In this document: positions 16,085-26,019 of the stretch, piece by piece | Layout: each line of letters begins with the position of its first letter | Position numbering within the stretch: the stretch's first letter is position 1 | Origin: Streptomyces sp. NBRC 109706 | Lineage (GTDB): Bacteria; Actinomycetota; Actinomycetes; Streptomycetales; Streptomycetaceae | Direction: 5' to 3' | Length of the DNA stretch: 64,000 nucleotides | Assembly: GCF_000974485.1 (NCBI RefSeq) | Contig: NZ_BBOM01000006.1 | Location: 744,001-808,000, forward strand | Translations under genes and position numbers: made by a program | The notes under the pieces: model-generated | Databases searched by the model: none | What the model was told of the DNA's origin: nothing | What the model saw: the letters and a program-made list of their open reading frames with translations, nothing else

Positions 16085-18588
16085 GGCGTGGGCCCTTCCG
16101 ATCCGGCGCGCGGGGCGCCGACGAACCCGGGGCGCAGCGGCAACAGCCGTGCCACGCCGGTGAAACGTCCGCTTCTGGTCCAGACGACGTCCTCCCCCGC
16201 GGTGTCCCAGCCGTCCGGCCAGCCCCGGTCGGTGCGCCGCACCGAGGCCGGGGCGAAGCAGACGCGGCGGGCCGCGGTGGGTTCGCGGGAGAGGGCGTTG
16301 CGGTGTTCGCGGGTGGCCAGCGGCCGGCCCCTGGTCTCGGCCCTGGCGGCCAACAGGGACCTCGCGGACTCGTCGTTCAGGCCGAACAGGGCGGCCGGGC
16401 CCGGGCGTTGGCCCGGGTCGGGCAGAAAGGCCGGCGGCGGCGCCGGATCGTCGGCGAGCCGGTCGCTCTCCTCGTCCAGCAGCGCCGTCATCCGCTCGAC
16501 GGCGGCCTGGGGTTCGAAGTCCTCGGGCGCGGCCTCCAGCGCGCCCCACAGTCCGCCCAGCACATGGATGCCGCCCGCGGTGAGATCGCCGGCCAGGGTC
16601 TCGACGAGCGCCTTGCCGCCGTCGCCCGTCTCGCGGCGCAGCCAGGGCGGTGTCGGCGCCTCGGCCGGCACCGGATCGGGGACGGCGGCGCCGGCGCCGG
16701 GGTCGAGCTGGTCGTCGTCCCAACGGTCCCAGCTGTCCCAGTCGTTGGCGGCCGCTCCCGCGCGCTGGGCGCCGGTGTGGTCGCTGTCGTCCGTGCCGTT
16801 CTCGTCCTCGATGTCCCAACCCCCGCCACCCCGGGGGTCGTTGGCCCAGTCGTCGGCGTCGTCGTCCCAGCCGGAGGCGTCGGCGGGGTCGTCGGCCGGG
16901 GGCCGGAAGCGGCCCGTCGGGCGCGCCTCGGCTGCGGCATGGCGTTCCGCCGTGTCCGCCATGGTGCGCAGGGTGCCGGACACGGTGTCGGCGGTGGCCG
17001 CGCAGTACTCCCTGGCGTCGCGGAGGAACCAGTCCCTGAGCGCCGTCTCCGTCAGCACCTCACCGATCGAACGTCGCCATCCTTCCGCGCGTTCCGGGGC
17101 GGTGGCCTCCCACCAGTCCTCGACGGCCCTGGTCCACCAGCGCTGCCCGAGGAACACCAGGCCGACGAGGGACAGCGCCAGGGCGGTCGCGGCGAGCCAG
17201 GCCGGCGGCCCGAGCAACTGCCCGACCAGGGCGCCGGCCAGGCCCCCGGCGATGCCGCCGAACAGCCGGCCCCCCGTGCCCTCCACGCCGCCGTCCCGGC
17301 CGCCGTCGGTATCGCGGTTGGGGCGCCGCCGCGCCAGATAGGTCGACAGGCCGGCGCAGGCCAGGCCGAGCGCCGGGCCGAGGAGCCAGCCGGCCCCCGG
17401 CCACAGGCCGGCGAGCAGCGCCACCGCCCCGCTCTCGGCCGCGTTGACCCGGCGCAGCGGCGAGCCGAGCGGGAACGGTCGGGGGTGCCGCAGCTCCGTC
17501 CGCTCCTCGGCGGGGCAGATCTCCTCAAGGTGGGTGATCCTGGCGACGCTGCCCACCGGGTAGGCGCGCTGTGCGAGGGCGGCCAGCCGTGCCGCCGCCG
17601 ACCGCAGCGACACCCCGCGACGCAGCTGCCCCTCGGTGTAGGAACGCAGCGCGGGCCCGACGGGCTCGCGGGAGCCCTCCGCCGAATCGGGCAGGCTGAC
17701 ACCGAGTTGGAAGAGCAGATCCCGCTGGTCGGCCCTGGCCTCCTCGGCGTCGCCGCGCTTCAGCGTCTCGACGGCCGCCTGCTGGTAGGCGTCCAGCGCG
17801 TCGGCCAACTCCCAGAGCCGGCTGGGCAGATCGACCTGGCGCACCGCTCCGTTGAACGGTGCCAGCGGGTGGCGGACCAGATCGAACGAGTCCTGGGCTG
17901 CGGTCAGCGCCGCCGCGCAGGACTCGTTCCGATCCCGGAGCCGCCCCACCAGCCAGAGATGGCCGGAGAGACTGCGTGGCACCTCCTGGCCCACCAGCGG
18001 GGCCAGTTGGGCGGGGGCGTCGCCGAGCGGGCCGGTCACAAAGGCCGCGACCGGGGTCTCCTGGCCGACCAGCCGTTCGACGGCCTCCCGCCAGACCCGC
18101 CCACGGGCGGCCACCGAGAGGGACTGCTCCAGCACGTCGAGCGCCGGCACCGCCACCCCCTCGGCGATCCCCGCCAGCGCGTTCAACACGGCGTCGAAGA
18201 CGGCGGGTTCGGCGAGCAGGTCCATCAGCGGGCGGAGCGCGTCGTCCACCGGAAGAGCGTCGTCGCCGCAGGTCGGGTCGGGCACCCACAACACACCGCC
18301 CCCCGGGGGCCGCAGCGGCATGGGGCGGCGCAGCACGGACGGCCCGAGCCGGCCGGGCTCGTCGGCGGCGTGCTCGCCGGCGGCCTCGGGCGCGCCGACG
18401 GCCACACAGAGCGTGGGCACCGGGTCATGGGCCAGCAGATCTTCGTAGAGCCGTTCGTGGCGCGGGAGTTCGGTGAGCGAGTCCAGCACCAGGAACCGGT
18501 CGGTCTCCCGCCGCCGCGCCTCGGCCACGGCCGCCGTGGCGAGCGCGTGGCCGCCGCGTAGGTCGAGACGGTGGATCGAGATGGTCAC
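16081..18588 (-). CDS. Large membrane protein of the conflict cluster, unknown family
   Basis: 835 residues, GTG start overlapping the tubulin-like gene's stop by four bases. The first ~370 residues are a soluble, helix-rich region. Hydrophobic segments at about 386-416 and 441-481 should form two to four membrane helices with Gly-rich packing. A soluble segment with Trp/Asp-rich low complexity (about 550-640) and a C-terminal domain follow. No nucleotide-binding motif is seen. Tight coupling on both sides implies an obligate partner of the tubulin-like and GTPase proteins, perhaps the membrane platform; that role is inference. Confidence 0.55.
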   Translation of the reverse strand: MTISIHRLDLRGGHALATAAVAEARRRETDRFLVLDSLTELPRHERLYEDLLAHDPVPTLCVAVGAPEAAGEHAADEPGRLGPSVLRRPMPLRPPGGGVLWVPDPTCGDDALPVDDALRPLMDLLAEPAVFDAVLNALAGIAEGVAVPALDVLEQSLSVAARGRVWREAVERLVGQETPVAAFVTGPLGDAPAQLAPLVGQEVPRSLSGHLWLVGRLRDRNESCAAALTAAQDSFDLVRHPLAPFNGAVRQVDLPSRLWELADALDAYQQAAVETLKRGDAEEARADQRDLLFQLGVSLPDSAEGSREPVGPALRSYTEGQLRRGVSLRSAAARLAALAQRAYPVGSVARITHLEEICPAEERTELRHPRPFPLGSPLRRVNAAESGAVALLAGLWPGAGWLLGPALGLACAGLSTYLARRRPNRDTDGGRDGGVEGTGGRLFGGIAGGLAGALVGQLLGPPAWLAATALALSLVGLVFLGQRWWTRAVEDWWEATAPERAEGWRRSIGEVLTETALRDWFLRDAREYCAATADTVSGTLRTMADTAERHAAAEARPTGRFRPPADDPADASGWDDDADDWANDPRGGGGWDIEDENGTDDSDHTGAQRAGAAANDWDSWDRWDDDQLDPGAGAAVPDPVPAEAPTPPWLRRETGDGGKALVETLAGDLTAGGIHVLGGLWGALEAAPEDFEPQAAVERMTALLDEESDRLADDPAPPPAFLPDPGQRPGPAALFGLNDESARSLLAARAETRGRPLATREHRNALSREPTAARRVCFAPASVRRTDRGWPDGWDTAGEDVVWTRSGRFTGVARLLPLRPGFVGAPRAGSEGPTP

Positions 18589-21500
18589 CAGGCCCCCTCC
18601 CTCGCCCCACCGGCGCCGCCGTCCAGCGGGTCTTCACCGGCGGCGCCGGCGTCACCGTCGGCACCGTCGGCGAGTTCATCGGTGAACTCGTCCGTGAAGC
18701 CCGCGAAGCCGGTGCCCCGCGGGCCGGCGGGCGCCTCGTCCCGTTCGTCGGTGAAACGGTCCCTGTGCTCGTCGGTGAACGCGTCCTCGTCGTCGTCGGT
18801 GTAGCGCGTGTTCCGCCCGGCGGCGGGCGGGGGGGCCGGGTCCTCCGCGAAGCGGTCGTCACGGTCGAAGCGCTCGAAGCGCTCGTCGTGTTCCGCGTGG
18901 GCGAAGGCGCTTCTGGGGTCGGTGGCCGGCGGCGGGGCCTGCGTCTCGTCCTCCCAGTGGCGGGCGCGGGGGCGGTGGCCGGGTCGGGGGCGGCCGCGGA
19001 AGCCGTCGTCGGGGCGGGAGTCGTGGCCGGCCCCGCGGCGGTCCTCGTGCGGGGTGAACGCCCGGTTGCCGTAGCCGTTGGGGCCCTCGTCCGTCACGGT
19101 GGCGGGTTGTGCGGTCGCCGGCGCCTCGTCGTGCCACTTGGGCTGGGCGCGGCCATGGGCGTCGCCCAGGTTGCGCCGCTTCCGGTCCGCCGCACGCAGC
19201 AGCTCCCACAGCGAGCGGCGGGTCGGCTTCTTGACGCCGGGGAACGGGAGATGGAGGGCGCCGTCGAAGGTCTCCATCCAGAAGTGGCGGCTGGGGGCGA
19301 GCCATGCCTCGTCCTCGCCGTCCCGTTCCTGGCCCAACTCCCTGATCAGTTTGAGCTGTTGCGGGGCGACCTCGTGGACCAGCAGCCTGAAGAGCCGGGA
19401 CGGCGCCGCCGGCGATTTGGTCAGGCCCTTCGGCTGGGCCTGCATCAGCCGCCCGCAGACGTCGTCGACGATCGAGCCCTCGTCCAGCAGCGCGAAGCGT
19501 TCGTAGGCCCGCAGCAGGTTCACCCAGCTGGAGACGCCGTCCTCCGCCTCGTCCAGCTCCAGGGTCATCGTCGCGGTTCCGCCGTCCTGGAGCAGGAACC
19601 TCAGGGCGCGGGGGGAGGCCGGGTCGCCGGCCCACTGGACCTGGCCGTTCCAGACCATGCACAACAGCCGGTGCAGGATGCGTTTCCGGTCCTCCTCGGT
19701 GCTCGCCAGCCAGTCGTCCTCGTAGCCGAGCCGCTGCCGCCAGTCGAGGGCGTCCTCGGGGCTGGCCAGGTCCCTGGCGTCCGACCAGAGGCGCAGCACC
19801 TTGCCGACCTCCGAGATGTCGGTGAGGCTCATCCCGCTGCGGAACAGCACCACGGTGATGGAGTCCGTCGGCACCGCCCGGAACTCGATGGTCTGCGCGG
19901 GCTCCCTCGGCAGGCTCAGCGCCTGCGCGAGATAGCGTTCGGCGCGCGACAGGGCCTGGGTGGACGGGTGCACGATCAGGATCTTCAACGGCCCGTTGCC
20001 GTCGGGGACAAAGCCGACCGACAGCAGCCCGGCCAGCTGGGAACGGAACTGGGTCAGCCATTTCCCGTCGATGGCGGAGCCCATCTCCGCCTCGCCGGCG
20101 GCCGCCAGCAGCAGATCGCCGAGGGAGGGCAGCAGGGGCCGCTCGTCCAGCACGCTGCGCTCGGTGAAGAGCCGCTTCACGCGTCCCTCGATGACCTGCT
20201 TGACCTCCCTGACCGCCTCGTCGGGGGACCGGCGCACCAGATCGAGGGCGCGCTGCCAGACGGACGGCTCGATCATCCGCTCCAGCAGGCCCGCCGCCTC
20301 CGAGCCCTCGGGGAGCCCGTACTGCTGCATGAGCCGCTCGAACACGTCGTCGTAGAAGGAGCGGAGGGAGTCCTGCGGGGGCAGCAGGTACGAGACGCCC
20401 TTGCGGTCGTCGCGGTACAGCTCCTTGCGCCGGTCGGCGAAGAGCCGGCTCTCCTCCTCCTCGTGCGACTGGAGCGCCCGCACCAGTTCGCCGGTCTCCC
20501 GCACGGCCCTGGCCAGTTGGGGACGCCAGCGGCTCTCGTACTCCTTCCACGCCGCGTGCCAGAGCTGGTTGGCCCGGTAGCGGTACCACGCGTTCTGGTC
20601 GGCGACGCACGCCTGGACGTCCGCGTCGCCCCAGCGGGCCGGGGTGATACCACCCAGGCTGCGGCGGATCGGCGGCACGCTCGGCGGGGTGAACTGCACA
20701 TGCTCGGGTCGTTCCGGCTGGTTGCGCCGGTTGTCGAGCATCCCGACGAGGCCGACGGCCGCGACTCGGTCCTGGTGGTCGGGCACGCCGGTGAGCACCT
20801 TGTCCAGGTGGAAGGGGCCGAGTTGGGCCAGCAGGCCGCGGGTGGCGGCGGCCGGGCGGAACTCCTCCACCAGCCGAGGCATATCGCGGTTGAGATCGGA
20901 TTCCAGACGGCGCAGCGCGTCGTCCATGTCGTCCTGCCGGTCGCGCAGCGCCTGCCCGATGGCCCGGCCGCCCCTGGGCAGCGGGTCGGGGTCGGCGATC
21001 GGGCGTGGCTCGCGTTCCCAGAGCGGGCCGATGCCGGCGCTGCGGAACATCTCGGTGACCCGCCCGCGGCCGTCGGCGCTGTGCCGGCGGGCCTCCTCGG
21101 CCATGCCCCGGACGCCGGCGGCGAGCAGCCGTCCGGCCACTATTTCGGCGAGGTCGTCGACGGGCACGGTCAGCGAGGCGGCCAGGCTGGTGGACATCCC
21201 CCGGTGGCCGATGCCGGACCGGGAGGGAGTGGCGCGCTCCACGGCCTGGTTGACGAAACTGGCGGCGAACGACTGGAAGTTGCCCTCGGCGCGGCCGGTC
21301 GCCTGGTCGTCGCCGAGTTCGGTGCCGATCAGCGACATCACGATGGCGCTGATGGAGCGGCGCAGATCCTCCGGCTGGAGGCCGACGGGCCGGCCGAAGA
21401 GGATCGCGGTCTGCATGGTCGACGGGCGCAGCGTGACGACCTCGCCGCCCGGGTAGCGAATCCCGGGGCCCTGCGGCTGGAGCACGTCCCCGAACTGGTC

Positions 21501-22313
21501 GGGGGCGTCCGGCGCGTTCTGGCTGTCGACCAGCCGGGAGATGTCCACCAGCGCGCGGCTGGCGTTCAGCTCGGCGGCCCGGCCGCCGCCGGCCTCCGGT
21601 GGGAACGCCGACGGCATCACCACCAGCGGGTAGATCTTCACGCCGTCCATGGACTGCTTGAACGAACGCTGGAACTCGCGCCCGATCAGATGCAGGAAGT
21701 CGTAGAAGATGCCGGCCCCGGTGCCGCCGGACACGGAGAACGCGACAAACACGTCGCAGCCCTTGATATGTCCGCCGCCCAACTCCCGCAGATCGCCGCC
21801 GGAGTGGCCGATCGCGCCGATGGCGTCCCGCAGTGGCCTGAGCACCGGCTCCAGGCCCTCGCGCAGGGTGGCGAAGAGCGCGGATCTGCCCACCGTCGGC
21901 AGCTGGCCGGCGCCGGCGTGCAGCGGAGCCACCCGTGGCTCGCCGACCGTCGGCGGCAGCCACTCCGACACCTCGTCGTGGACCGAGACCCGCAGCGTCC
22001 TGGTGACCTCGGGCGAACTGCTCATGCCGGCGGGCAGCAGATCGTGGATGGCGCGCGAGGTGTGGGTGTAGGGCGCGGCCTCGGAGCCCCTGGTGCTCAG
22101 ATGCGGCAGCTGGTTCAGCTCCGCCTCGCTGTAGTCGGCGTAGACGAACTGGATGCAGTCCGGCAGCTGGAACGGGGCGCGTTGGCCGCCGTTGGTCAGC
22201 AGGGTGCCGTCGGGGCCGCAGAGTTCACGGCGGAGCGTGCGTTCCAGCTCGGCGCCGATCCGGTTTCCCGTGCCGCCCAGCCCGACGAACAGCACGGGTT
22301 GGTAGATCCTCAT
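18585..22313 (-). CDS. Giant tubulin-like protein
   Basis: 1242 residues, far longer than FtsZ or tubulin. The N-terminus VLFVGLGGTGNRIGAELER is a Rossmann-type nucleotide loop, and FSVSGGTGAGIFYDFL near residue 197 is the tubulin signature loop (G-G-T-G-x-G). The middle is a long helical region. The C-terminal ~200 residues are a charged, Arg/Asp-rich disordered tail. ATG 22313 has a good GAGGGA Shine-Dalgarno and begins 17 bases after the VWA stop. It belongs to the Tubulin_2-type proteins found in actinobacterial conflict operons. Likely binds GTP and assembles; filament formation is inference. Confidence 0.85.
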   Translation of the reverse strand: MRIYQPVLFVGLGGTGNRIGAELERTLRRELCGPDGTLLTNGGQRAPFQLPDCIQFVYADYSEAELNQLPHLSTRGSEAAPYTHTSRAIHDLLPAGMSSSPEVTRTLRVSVHDEVSEWLPPTVGEPRVAPLHAGAGQLPTVGRSALFATLREGLEPVLRPLRDAIGAIGHSGGDLRELGGGHIKGCDVFVAFSVSGGTGAGIFYDFLHLIGREFQRSFKQSMDGVKIYPLVVMPSAFPPEAGGGRAAELNASRALVDISRLVDSQNAPDAPDQFGDVLQPQGPGIRYPGGEVVTLRPSTMQTAILFGRPVGLQPEDLRRSISAIVMSLIGTELGDDQATGRAEGNFQSFAASFVNQAVERATPSRSGIGHRGMSTSLAASLTVPVDDLAEIVAGRLLAAGVRGMAEEARRHSADGRGRVTEMFRSAGIGPLWEREPRPIADPDPLPRGGRAIGQALRDRQDDMDDALRRLESDLNRDMPRLVEEFRPAAATRGLLAQLGPFHLDKVLTGVPDHQDRVAAVGLVGMLDNRRNQPERPEHVQFTPPSVPPIRRSLGGITPARWGDADVQACVADQNAWYRYRANQLWHAAWKEYESRWRPQLARAVRETGELVRALQSHEEEESRLFADRRKELYRDDRKGVSYLLPPQDSLRSFYDDVFERLMQQYGLPEGSEAAGLLERMIEPSVWQRALDLVRRSPDEAVREVKQVIEGRVKRLFTERSVLDERPLLPSLGDLLLAAAGEAEMGSAIDGKWLTQFRSQLAGLLSVGFVPDGNGPLKILIVHPSTQALSRAERYLAQALSLPREPAQTIEFRAVPTDSITVVLFRSGMSLTDISEVGKVLRLWSDARDLASPEDALDWRQRLGYEDDWLASTEEDRKRILHRLLCMVWNGQVQWAGDPASPRALRFLLQDGGTATMTLELDEAEDGVSSWVNLLRAYERFALLDEGSIVDDVCGRLMQAQPKGLTKSPAAPSRLFRLLVHEVAPQQLKLIRELGQERDGEDEAWLAPSRHFWMETFDGALHLPFPGVKKPTRRSLWELLRAADRKRRNLGDAHGRAQPKWHDEAPATAQPATVTDEGPNGYGNRAFTPHEDRRGAGHDSRPDDGFRGRPRPGHRPRARHWEDETQAPPPATDPRSAFAHAEHDERFERFDRDDRFAEDPAPPPAAGRNTRYTDDDEDAFTDEHRDRFTDERDEAPAGPRGTGFAGFTDEFTDELADGADGDAGAAGEDPLDGGAGGAREGAW

Positions 22314-22330
22314 CTCACGTCCCTCGTTTC

Positions 22331-24691
22331 TCAGAAAACGGTGTCGTCGGGCGGCGGCGAGCCGGACGGGCGGGGGCCGCGGGGCGCGCCCGGCGGTCGG
22401 GGGCCCGGTCCACCGGGGGGACGGCGCAGCCGGGAGAACAGCCCGCCGCCACCTCCCTTGTCGTCCCGGCGGGCGTCGGGCGCGCGCACGACGATCCAGG
22501 CGTCGTCACCGACCGGGAACTGCTGGCCCGAGCGCAGGTCACGCGCCGAGCCACGGGGCGGTTTGATGCGGAACGTGCCGTCAGAGCGGCGCCGCAGCTC
22601 GTACACCGAGCCACCGGGGGAGCGCACCACGGTGAGGCCCGGATGGCTGTTTCTGCCGCGCTCGACGCGGAAGTAGAAGACCAGCGGGTTGCCCCTGATC
22701 TGCTGTTGGTCGGCCGGGCGCTCGTTCTGTCCCAACTCCACGGTGTGGCCGCCGAGTTTTTTGCGCCGCTGGTCGGCGGTCCACCAGACGGCGGCCAGGG
22801 CGCCGGCGACCAGCAGCGCCACCACTCCCGCGATCACCGCCCACCGCCATCGGTCCCACCAGGTGGGCGGGGCGGTGACCACCGCGTCGAGGAACGTCTG
22901 GTGCACGGGGCGGTCGTCGTCGGTCTCGTCGATGACGGTGACCGTGCCGCCGACGCCGCCGAGCGGCACATCGGGGCCGAAGGTGATGGTGAACGGGACG
23001 GTGCGGCCGGTGCCGGGCTCGGCGGTCACGGTGGGCGGGTCGATGCTCACCGCGCCCTCGCCGGTGTCCCGCAGTTCGAGCCGCAGCTCGTGCGGCCTGC
23101 TGTCGTTGTTGTCGACCCGCACGGTGCCCTGGAGCTGGCCGCCCGGGTGCAGTTCGGCGTCCTCAATGGTGACGACGCCCTGGAGCAGCGGCGTTCCCTC
23201 GGTCACCCGGGTGGGCAGGGGGCGTTCGTCGGCGATCACGCCGGGCGCCGCCATCTCGCTGGTGAACTCCAGCTGGCCGACGGCGGTTTCGGGCACGGTC
23301 AGCTCGCCGGTGAACACCAGGTCGCCGGCCTGCCGGTCGCCGCCCTCCCCCTCGTCGCCGAGGGGGATCTCCACCGGCTCGAAGCCCTCGCCGGTGAGCC
23401 GCGCGGTGGCGTACACCCCGGCCAGCTGCTCGGGATCGTCGATGGTGACGTTCTCCCTGGTCTGCAGCTTGGCCTCGACCAGCACCGACTCCCCCGGGTG
23501 CGGCGAGGGCGGGGTGACCGTGACGGAGGACAGGACGCGGCCCTGCCAGATGGCGCTGACCGCCGCCTCCATGGCCGGTCCGTCGTCGGCCGGCTCCAGA
23601 TGCACCGTCCAGGTGCCGGGCTTGGGATCGCTGACGCGAAGCGCCTCGACGGCGGTGTTCTCGCCGCTGATCTCGAAGGTCGACCCCTCGAACTCGCCCT
23701 GCTTGGGCACCTCGCGCCCGTCCGGGTCGAGATAGGTGACGTTCACGCCGGGATCGCCCTTGGCGACGGTGATCGATCCGTCGGTCGCGATCGGCGGGAT
23801 GAAGACGTCGAGATCGACCGGCGGCACGCCCTTGTCGCCGATCTGGACGGCGGCGCAGCGGGCGGCGGCGAACGTCGACTGGAGGGATTCCAGCAGATCG
23901 CCCGAGTTCTCGACGACCCTCATCTCCGGGATGGCGTCCGGCAGGTTGGCGCAGCCCTCGACATAGCCCGATTCGGCCATCTCCTGCAGGGCGGCCTCGT
24001 CGATCTGGTCGCCGAAGCCCAACGGCCAGATCTGGATGCCCTGTTCCCTGGCCTCGGCCAGGGTGTTCCGCAGCGCGGCGCGCGCGTTGTTCTGGCGGGC
24101 GTCCGGCGAGTCGCCGTAGTTGCGGCTGTCCGTGACGTCGAGCCGGCCGTCGGTCAGCAGGAATATCACCCGGGGCGTGTCCGGATCGCCCTCGGCCAGC
24201 CGTTGCACGGCCTGGGCGAGGGCCGCCGGATGGTCGGTCCCCGGGCCGACGACCGCGCGGTCGGGGGAGGCCAGCTCCCGCACGCACTCGCTGATCGACT
24301 GTCGGCCGTCGGCGTCCAGTTCGGTCCGCTGGCAGGCCTCTATCGCGGCGACCTGGCCCTCCTCCTCGGCGCTGCCGAAGCCGATGACCAGGGCCTGGGA
24401 CTCCTGCGACAGCTCCGCCTGGGCGATGGTCGTCGCCGCCTCGACCTCCCGCCGCAGATCCTCCTCGGAGAGGCTGTCCGACTGGTCGATGACGATGGCG
24501 AAGTCGATCGGGTCGACCTCGGGGGGCCGGCCCTCCTCGTCGTCCTGTGCGGTGGCGGCGGTGGGGAACGTCAGCAACGGGGCGGTTAGCGCCAGGGCGA
24601 GACCCGCGCCCAGCAGCGCCACCCGGCGCGCGCCGCGCCTGCGGCGGCCGTCTCCCGTGCGCGCGGGTCCGCGCGTTCCCGGTCTGCTCAT
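22331..24691 (-). CDS. VWA-domain protein with signal sequence and C-terminal membrane anchor
   Basis: 786 residues. A basic N-terminus leads into a signal/anchor (VALLGAGLALALTAPLLTF). A von Willebrand A domain with MIDAS residues in VIDQSDSLS (about residue 65) and FLLTDGRLD follows. Several beta-sandwich-like repeats come next (about 290-600), then a transmembrane helix near 605-630 and a ~120-residue cytoplasmic tail, possibly FHA-like. Topology would place the VWA domain outside the cell and the tail with the other cluster proteins inside. The ATG overlaps the upstream stop as TGATG; a GTG three bases earlier is equally possible. Probably a metal-dependent sensor or adaptor. Confidence 0.82.
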   Translation of the reverse strand: MSRPGTRGPARTGDGRRRRGARRVALLGAGLALALTAPLLTFPTAATAQDDEEGRPPEVDPIDFAIVIDQSDSLSEEDLRREVEAATTIAQAELSQESQALVIGFGSAEEEGQVAAIEACQRTELDADGRQSISECVRELASPDRAVVGPGTDHPAALAQAVQRLAEGDPDTPRVIFLLTDGRLDVTDSRNYGDSPDARQNNARAALRNTLAEAREQGIQIWPLGFGDQIDEAALQEMAESGYVEGCANLPDAIPEMRVVENSGDLLESLQSTFAAARCAAVQIGDKGVPPVDLDVFIPPIATDGSITVAKGDPGVNVTYLDPDGREVPKQGEFEGSTFEISGENTAVEALRVSDPKPGTWTVHLEPADDGPAMEAAVSAIWQGRVLSSVTVTPPSPHPGESVLVEAKLQTRENVTIDDPEQLAGVYATARLTGEGFEPVEIPLGDEGEGGDRQAGDLVFTGELTVPETAVGQLEFTSEMAAPGVIADERPLPTRVTEGTPLLQGVVTIEDAELHPGGQLQGTVRVDNNDSRPHELRLELRDTGEGAVSIDPPTVTAEPGTGRTVPFTITFGPDVPLGGVGGTVTVIDETDDDRPVHQTFLDAVVTAPPTWWDRWRWAVIAGVVALLVAGALAAVWWTADQRRKKLGGHTVELGQNERPADQQQIRGNPLVFYFRVERGRNSHPGLTVVRSPGGSVYELRRRSDGTFRIKPPRGSARDLRSGQQFPVGDDAWIVVRAPDARRDDKGGGGGLFSRLRRPPGGPGPRPPGAPRGPRPSGSPPPDDTVF

Positions 24692-26019
24692 CACTCGTCC
24701 CAGTCGTCGAAGTTGTCGCTGGCCCGGCCGGCGCGGCGGGCCGCGCCCCGGCTGTCGCGGTCCGCCCGGCGGTCGCGGTCCGCCCCGTCTGCCCGGCCTG
24801 TCCTGTCAGTCCGGTCTGCGCGGTCCGTGTGGTCCGGGCGGTCGTCCCAGCCGTCGGGGTCGTCCCGGGGGTCCCGGCGGGCGCCGTCCCCGGTGTCGGG
24901 CACCTGGTCGGGCTCGTCGTCGCCGGCCCAGAACGGGGGCGGCCGGCGGGACGAGCCGTCCGCCGGCGGGAGTTGGGGGTTGAGATGGCGGGCGGCCAGC
25001 ACCTGGTCCATGGTGTTGCCGACGACGCCGTCGGACCTGGCCCGCAGGTACTGGATGACCTCGTACATGTGCTCGCCGATGTCGTGCCGCTCCAGATGCC
25101 CGCTGTCCAGCATCCGGCTGAACAGCTCGATCGACACCTGCTGCTCCTCGCGCCACTCCTGACGGATGAGGTTGCGGATCTCCAGCTCCCGCCCCGGCTC
25201 CCTGGCCATGAACCCGGCGATCTGCCCGATGTTGCCGCGCCGCAGCATGTCCTCGAACTCCTTGGCGCGCAGCGCGATCCGCTCCGACTCCCACGCCTCG
25301 CGTCGCCCTGTGACGGTCAGTTCGTGCTCCAGGTCGGTGTGTTCCCGTTCGCGGCCGACGACCCGCTCGCTGAGGTCGATGAAGACATGCACCTTGGTCC
25401 GCAGCCCCAGGTCCGTGCCCAGGGCGAACCGCCCCGAGGTGAGCTCGGCCCGGACCGCCCGGTCCACACGTTCCGCCTGGGTGAGCGTGAACTGGCGGGA
25501 CACATCGCGCAGTCGCTCCAGCAGATCGTCGCGGAGCAGTTCGGCGGCGTCCCACACCTGGCGGTCCACCACCAGCCGGGGGTCGTCCACCTCCCAGTGG
25601 ACGCGGGCCTGCGCCTCGAAGAACTCGGCGTCGCCCGCGGCCGGCAGGCTGATGTCGAATTCGGTCACATGCCGGCCGAGCGCCACCTCGAACGCGGTGA
25701 ACGGGCCCCGCAGCCAGGGCTTGTCGTAGTCCTCCCGACGGTCGGGCCACAGCACGGTGTGACCGCCGTTGGGGTACCGCAGCACGGCGATCACCTGGCC
25801 GCTCTCCCGCTTGTACGGGGTCGGGCACTCGCGCAGCAGCGGCCCCAGCGGGGCCTTCCGGCCGCCGGCGCGGTCGGACCGCCGGCGTTCCCCGGGCCGG
25901 TCCCGGTGTGCTCCCCGTTCCATCCGCTCGTCCCGATTCTTTTGTCCGTCGTGTCCGTCGCGTGCGTTCCGTTGATTCGGCCGGTTTCCGCGGTCGGCCT
26001 GGGCTGCCCTGTCACTCAC
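24691..26019 (-). CDS. Possible SPFH/band-7-like protein of the conflict cluster
   Basis: 442 residues, GTG start overlapping the upstream stop by eight bases. The first ~50 residues are basic and disordered. The core holds a pattern typical of SPFH/band-7 domains: EFDISLPAAGDAEFFEAQ, then RVHWEVDDPRLVV, then a helix with LLRDDLLERLRDVSRQF. A long helical region follows (about 220-320). The C-terminal ~80 residues are almost entirely Arg/Asp/Gly repeats of the type DRADRTDRTGRAD. There is no membrane helix. The SPFH call is by pattern only and could be wrong; an oligomeric scaffold would fit the context. Confidence 0.5.
   Translation of the reverse strand: MSDRAAQADRGNRPNQRNARDGHDGQKNRDERMERGAHRDRPGERRRSDRAGGRKAPLGPLLRECPTPYKRESGQVIAVLRYPNGGHTVLWPDRREDYDKPWLRGPFTAFEVALGRHVTEFDISLPAAGDAEFFEAQARVHWEVDDPRLVVDRQVWDAAELLRDDLLERLRDVSRQFTLTQAERVDRAVRAELTSGRFALGTDLGLRTKVHVFIDLSERVVGREREHTDLEHELTVTGRREAWESERIALRAKEFEDMLRRGNIGQIAGFMAREPGRELEIRNLIRQEWREEQQVSIELFSRMLDSGHLERHDIGEHMYEVIQYLRARSDGVVGNTMDQVLAARHLNPQLPPADGSSRRPPPFWAGDDEPDQVPDTGDGARRDPRDDPDGWDDRPDHTDRADRTDRTGRADGADRDRRADRDSRGAARRAGRASDNFDDWDE

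Noticed and set aside
13014..22676. Very long plus-strand open frames opposite the conflict cluster
   Set aside because: They are antisense shadows produced by high GC; only the minus strand shows recognisable motifs and coupled start/stop overlaps.
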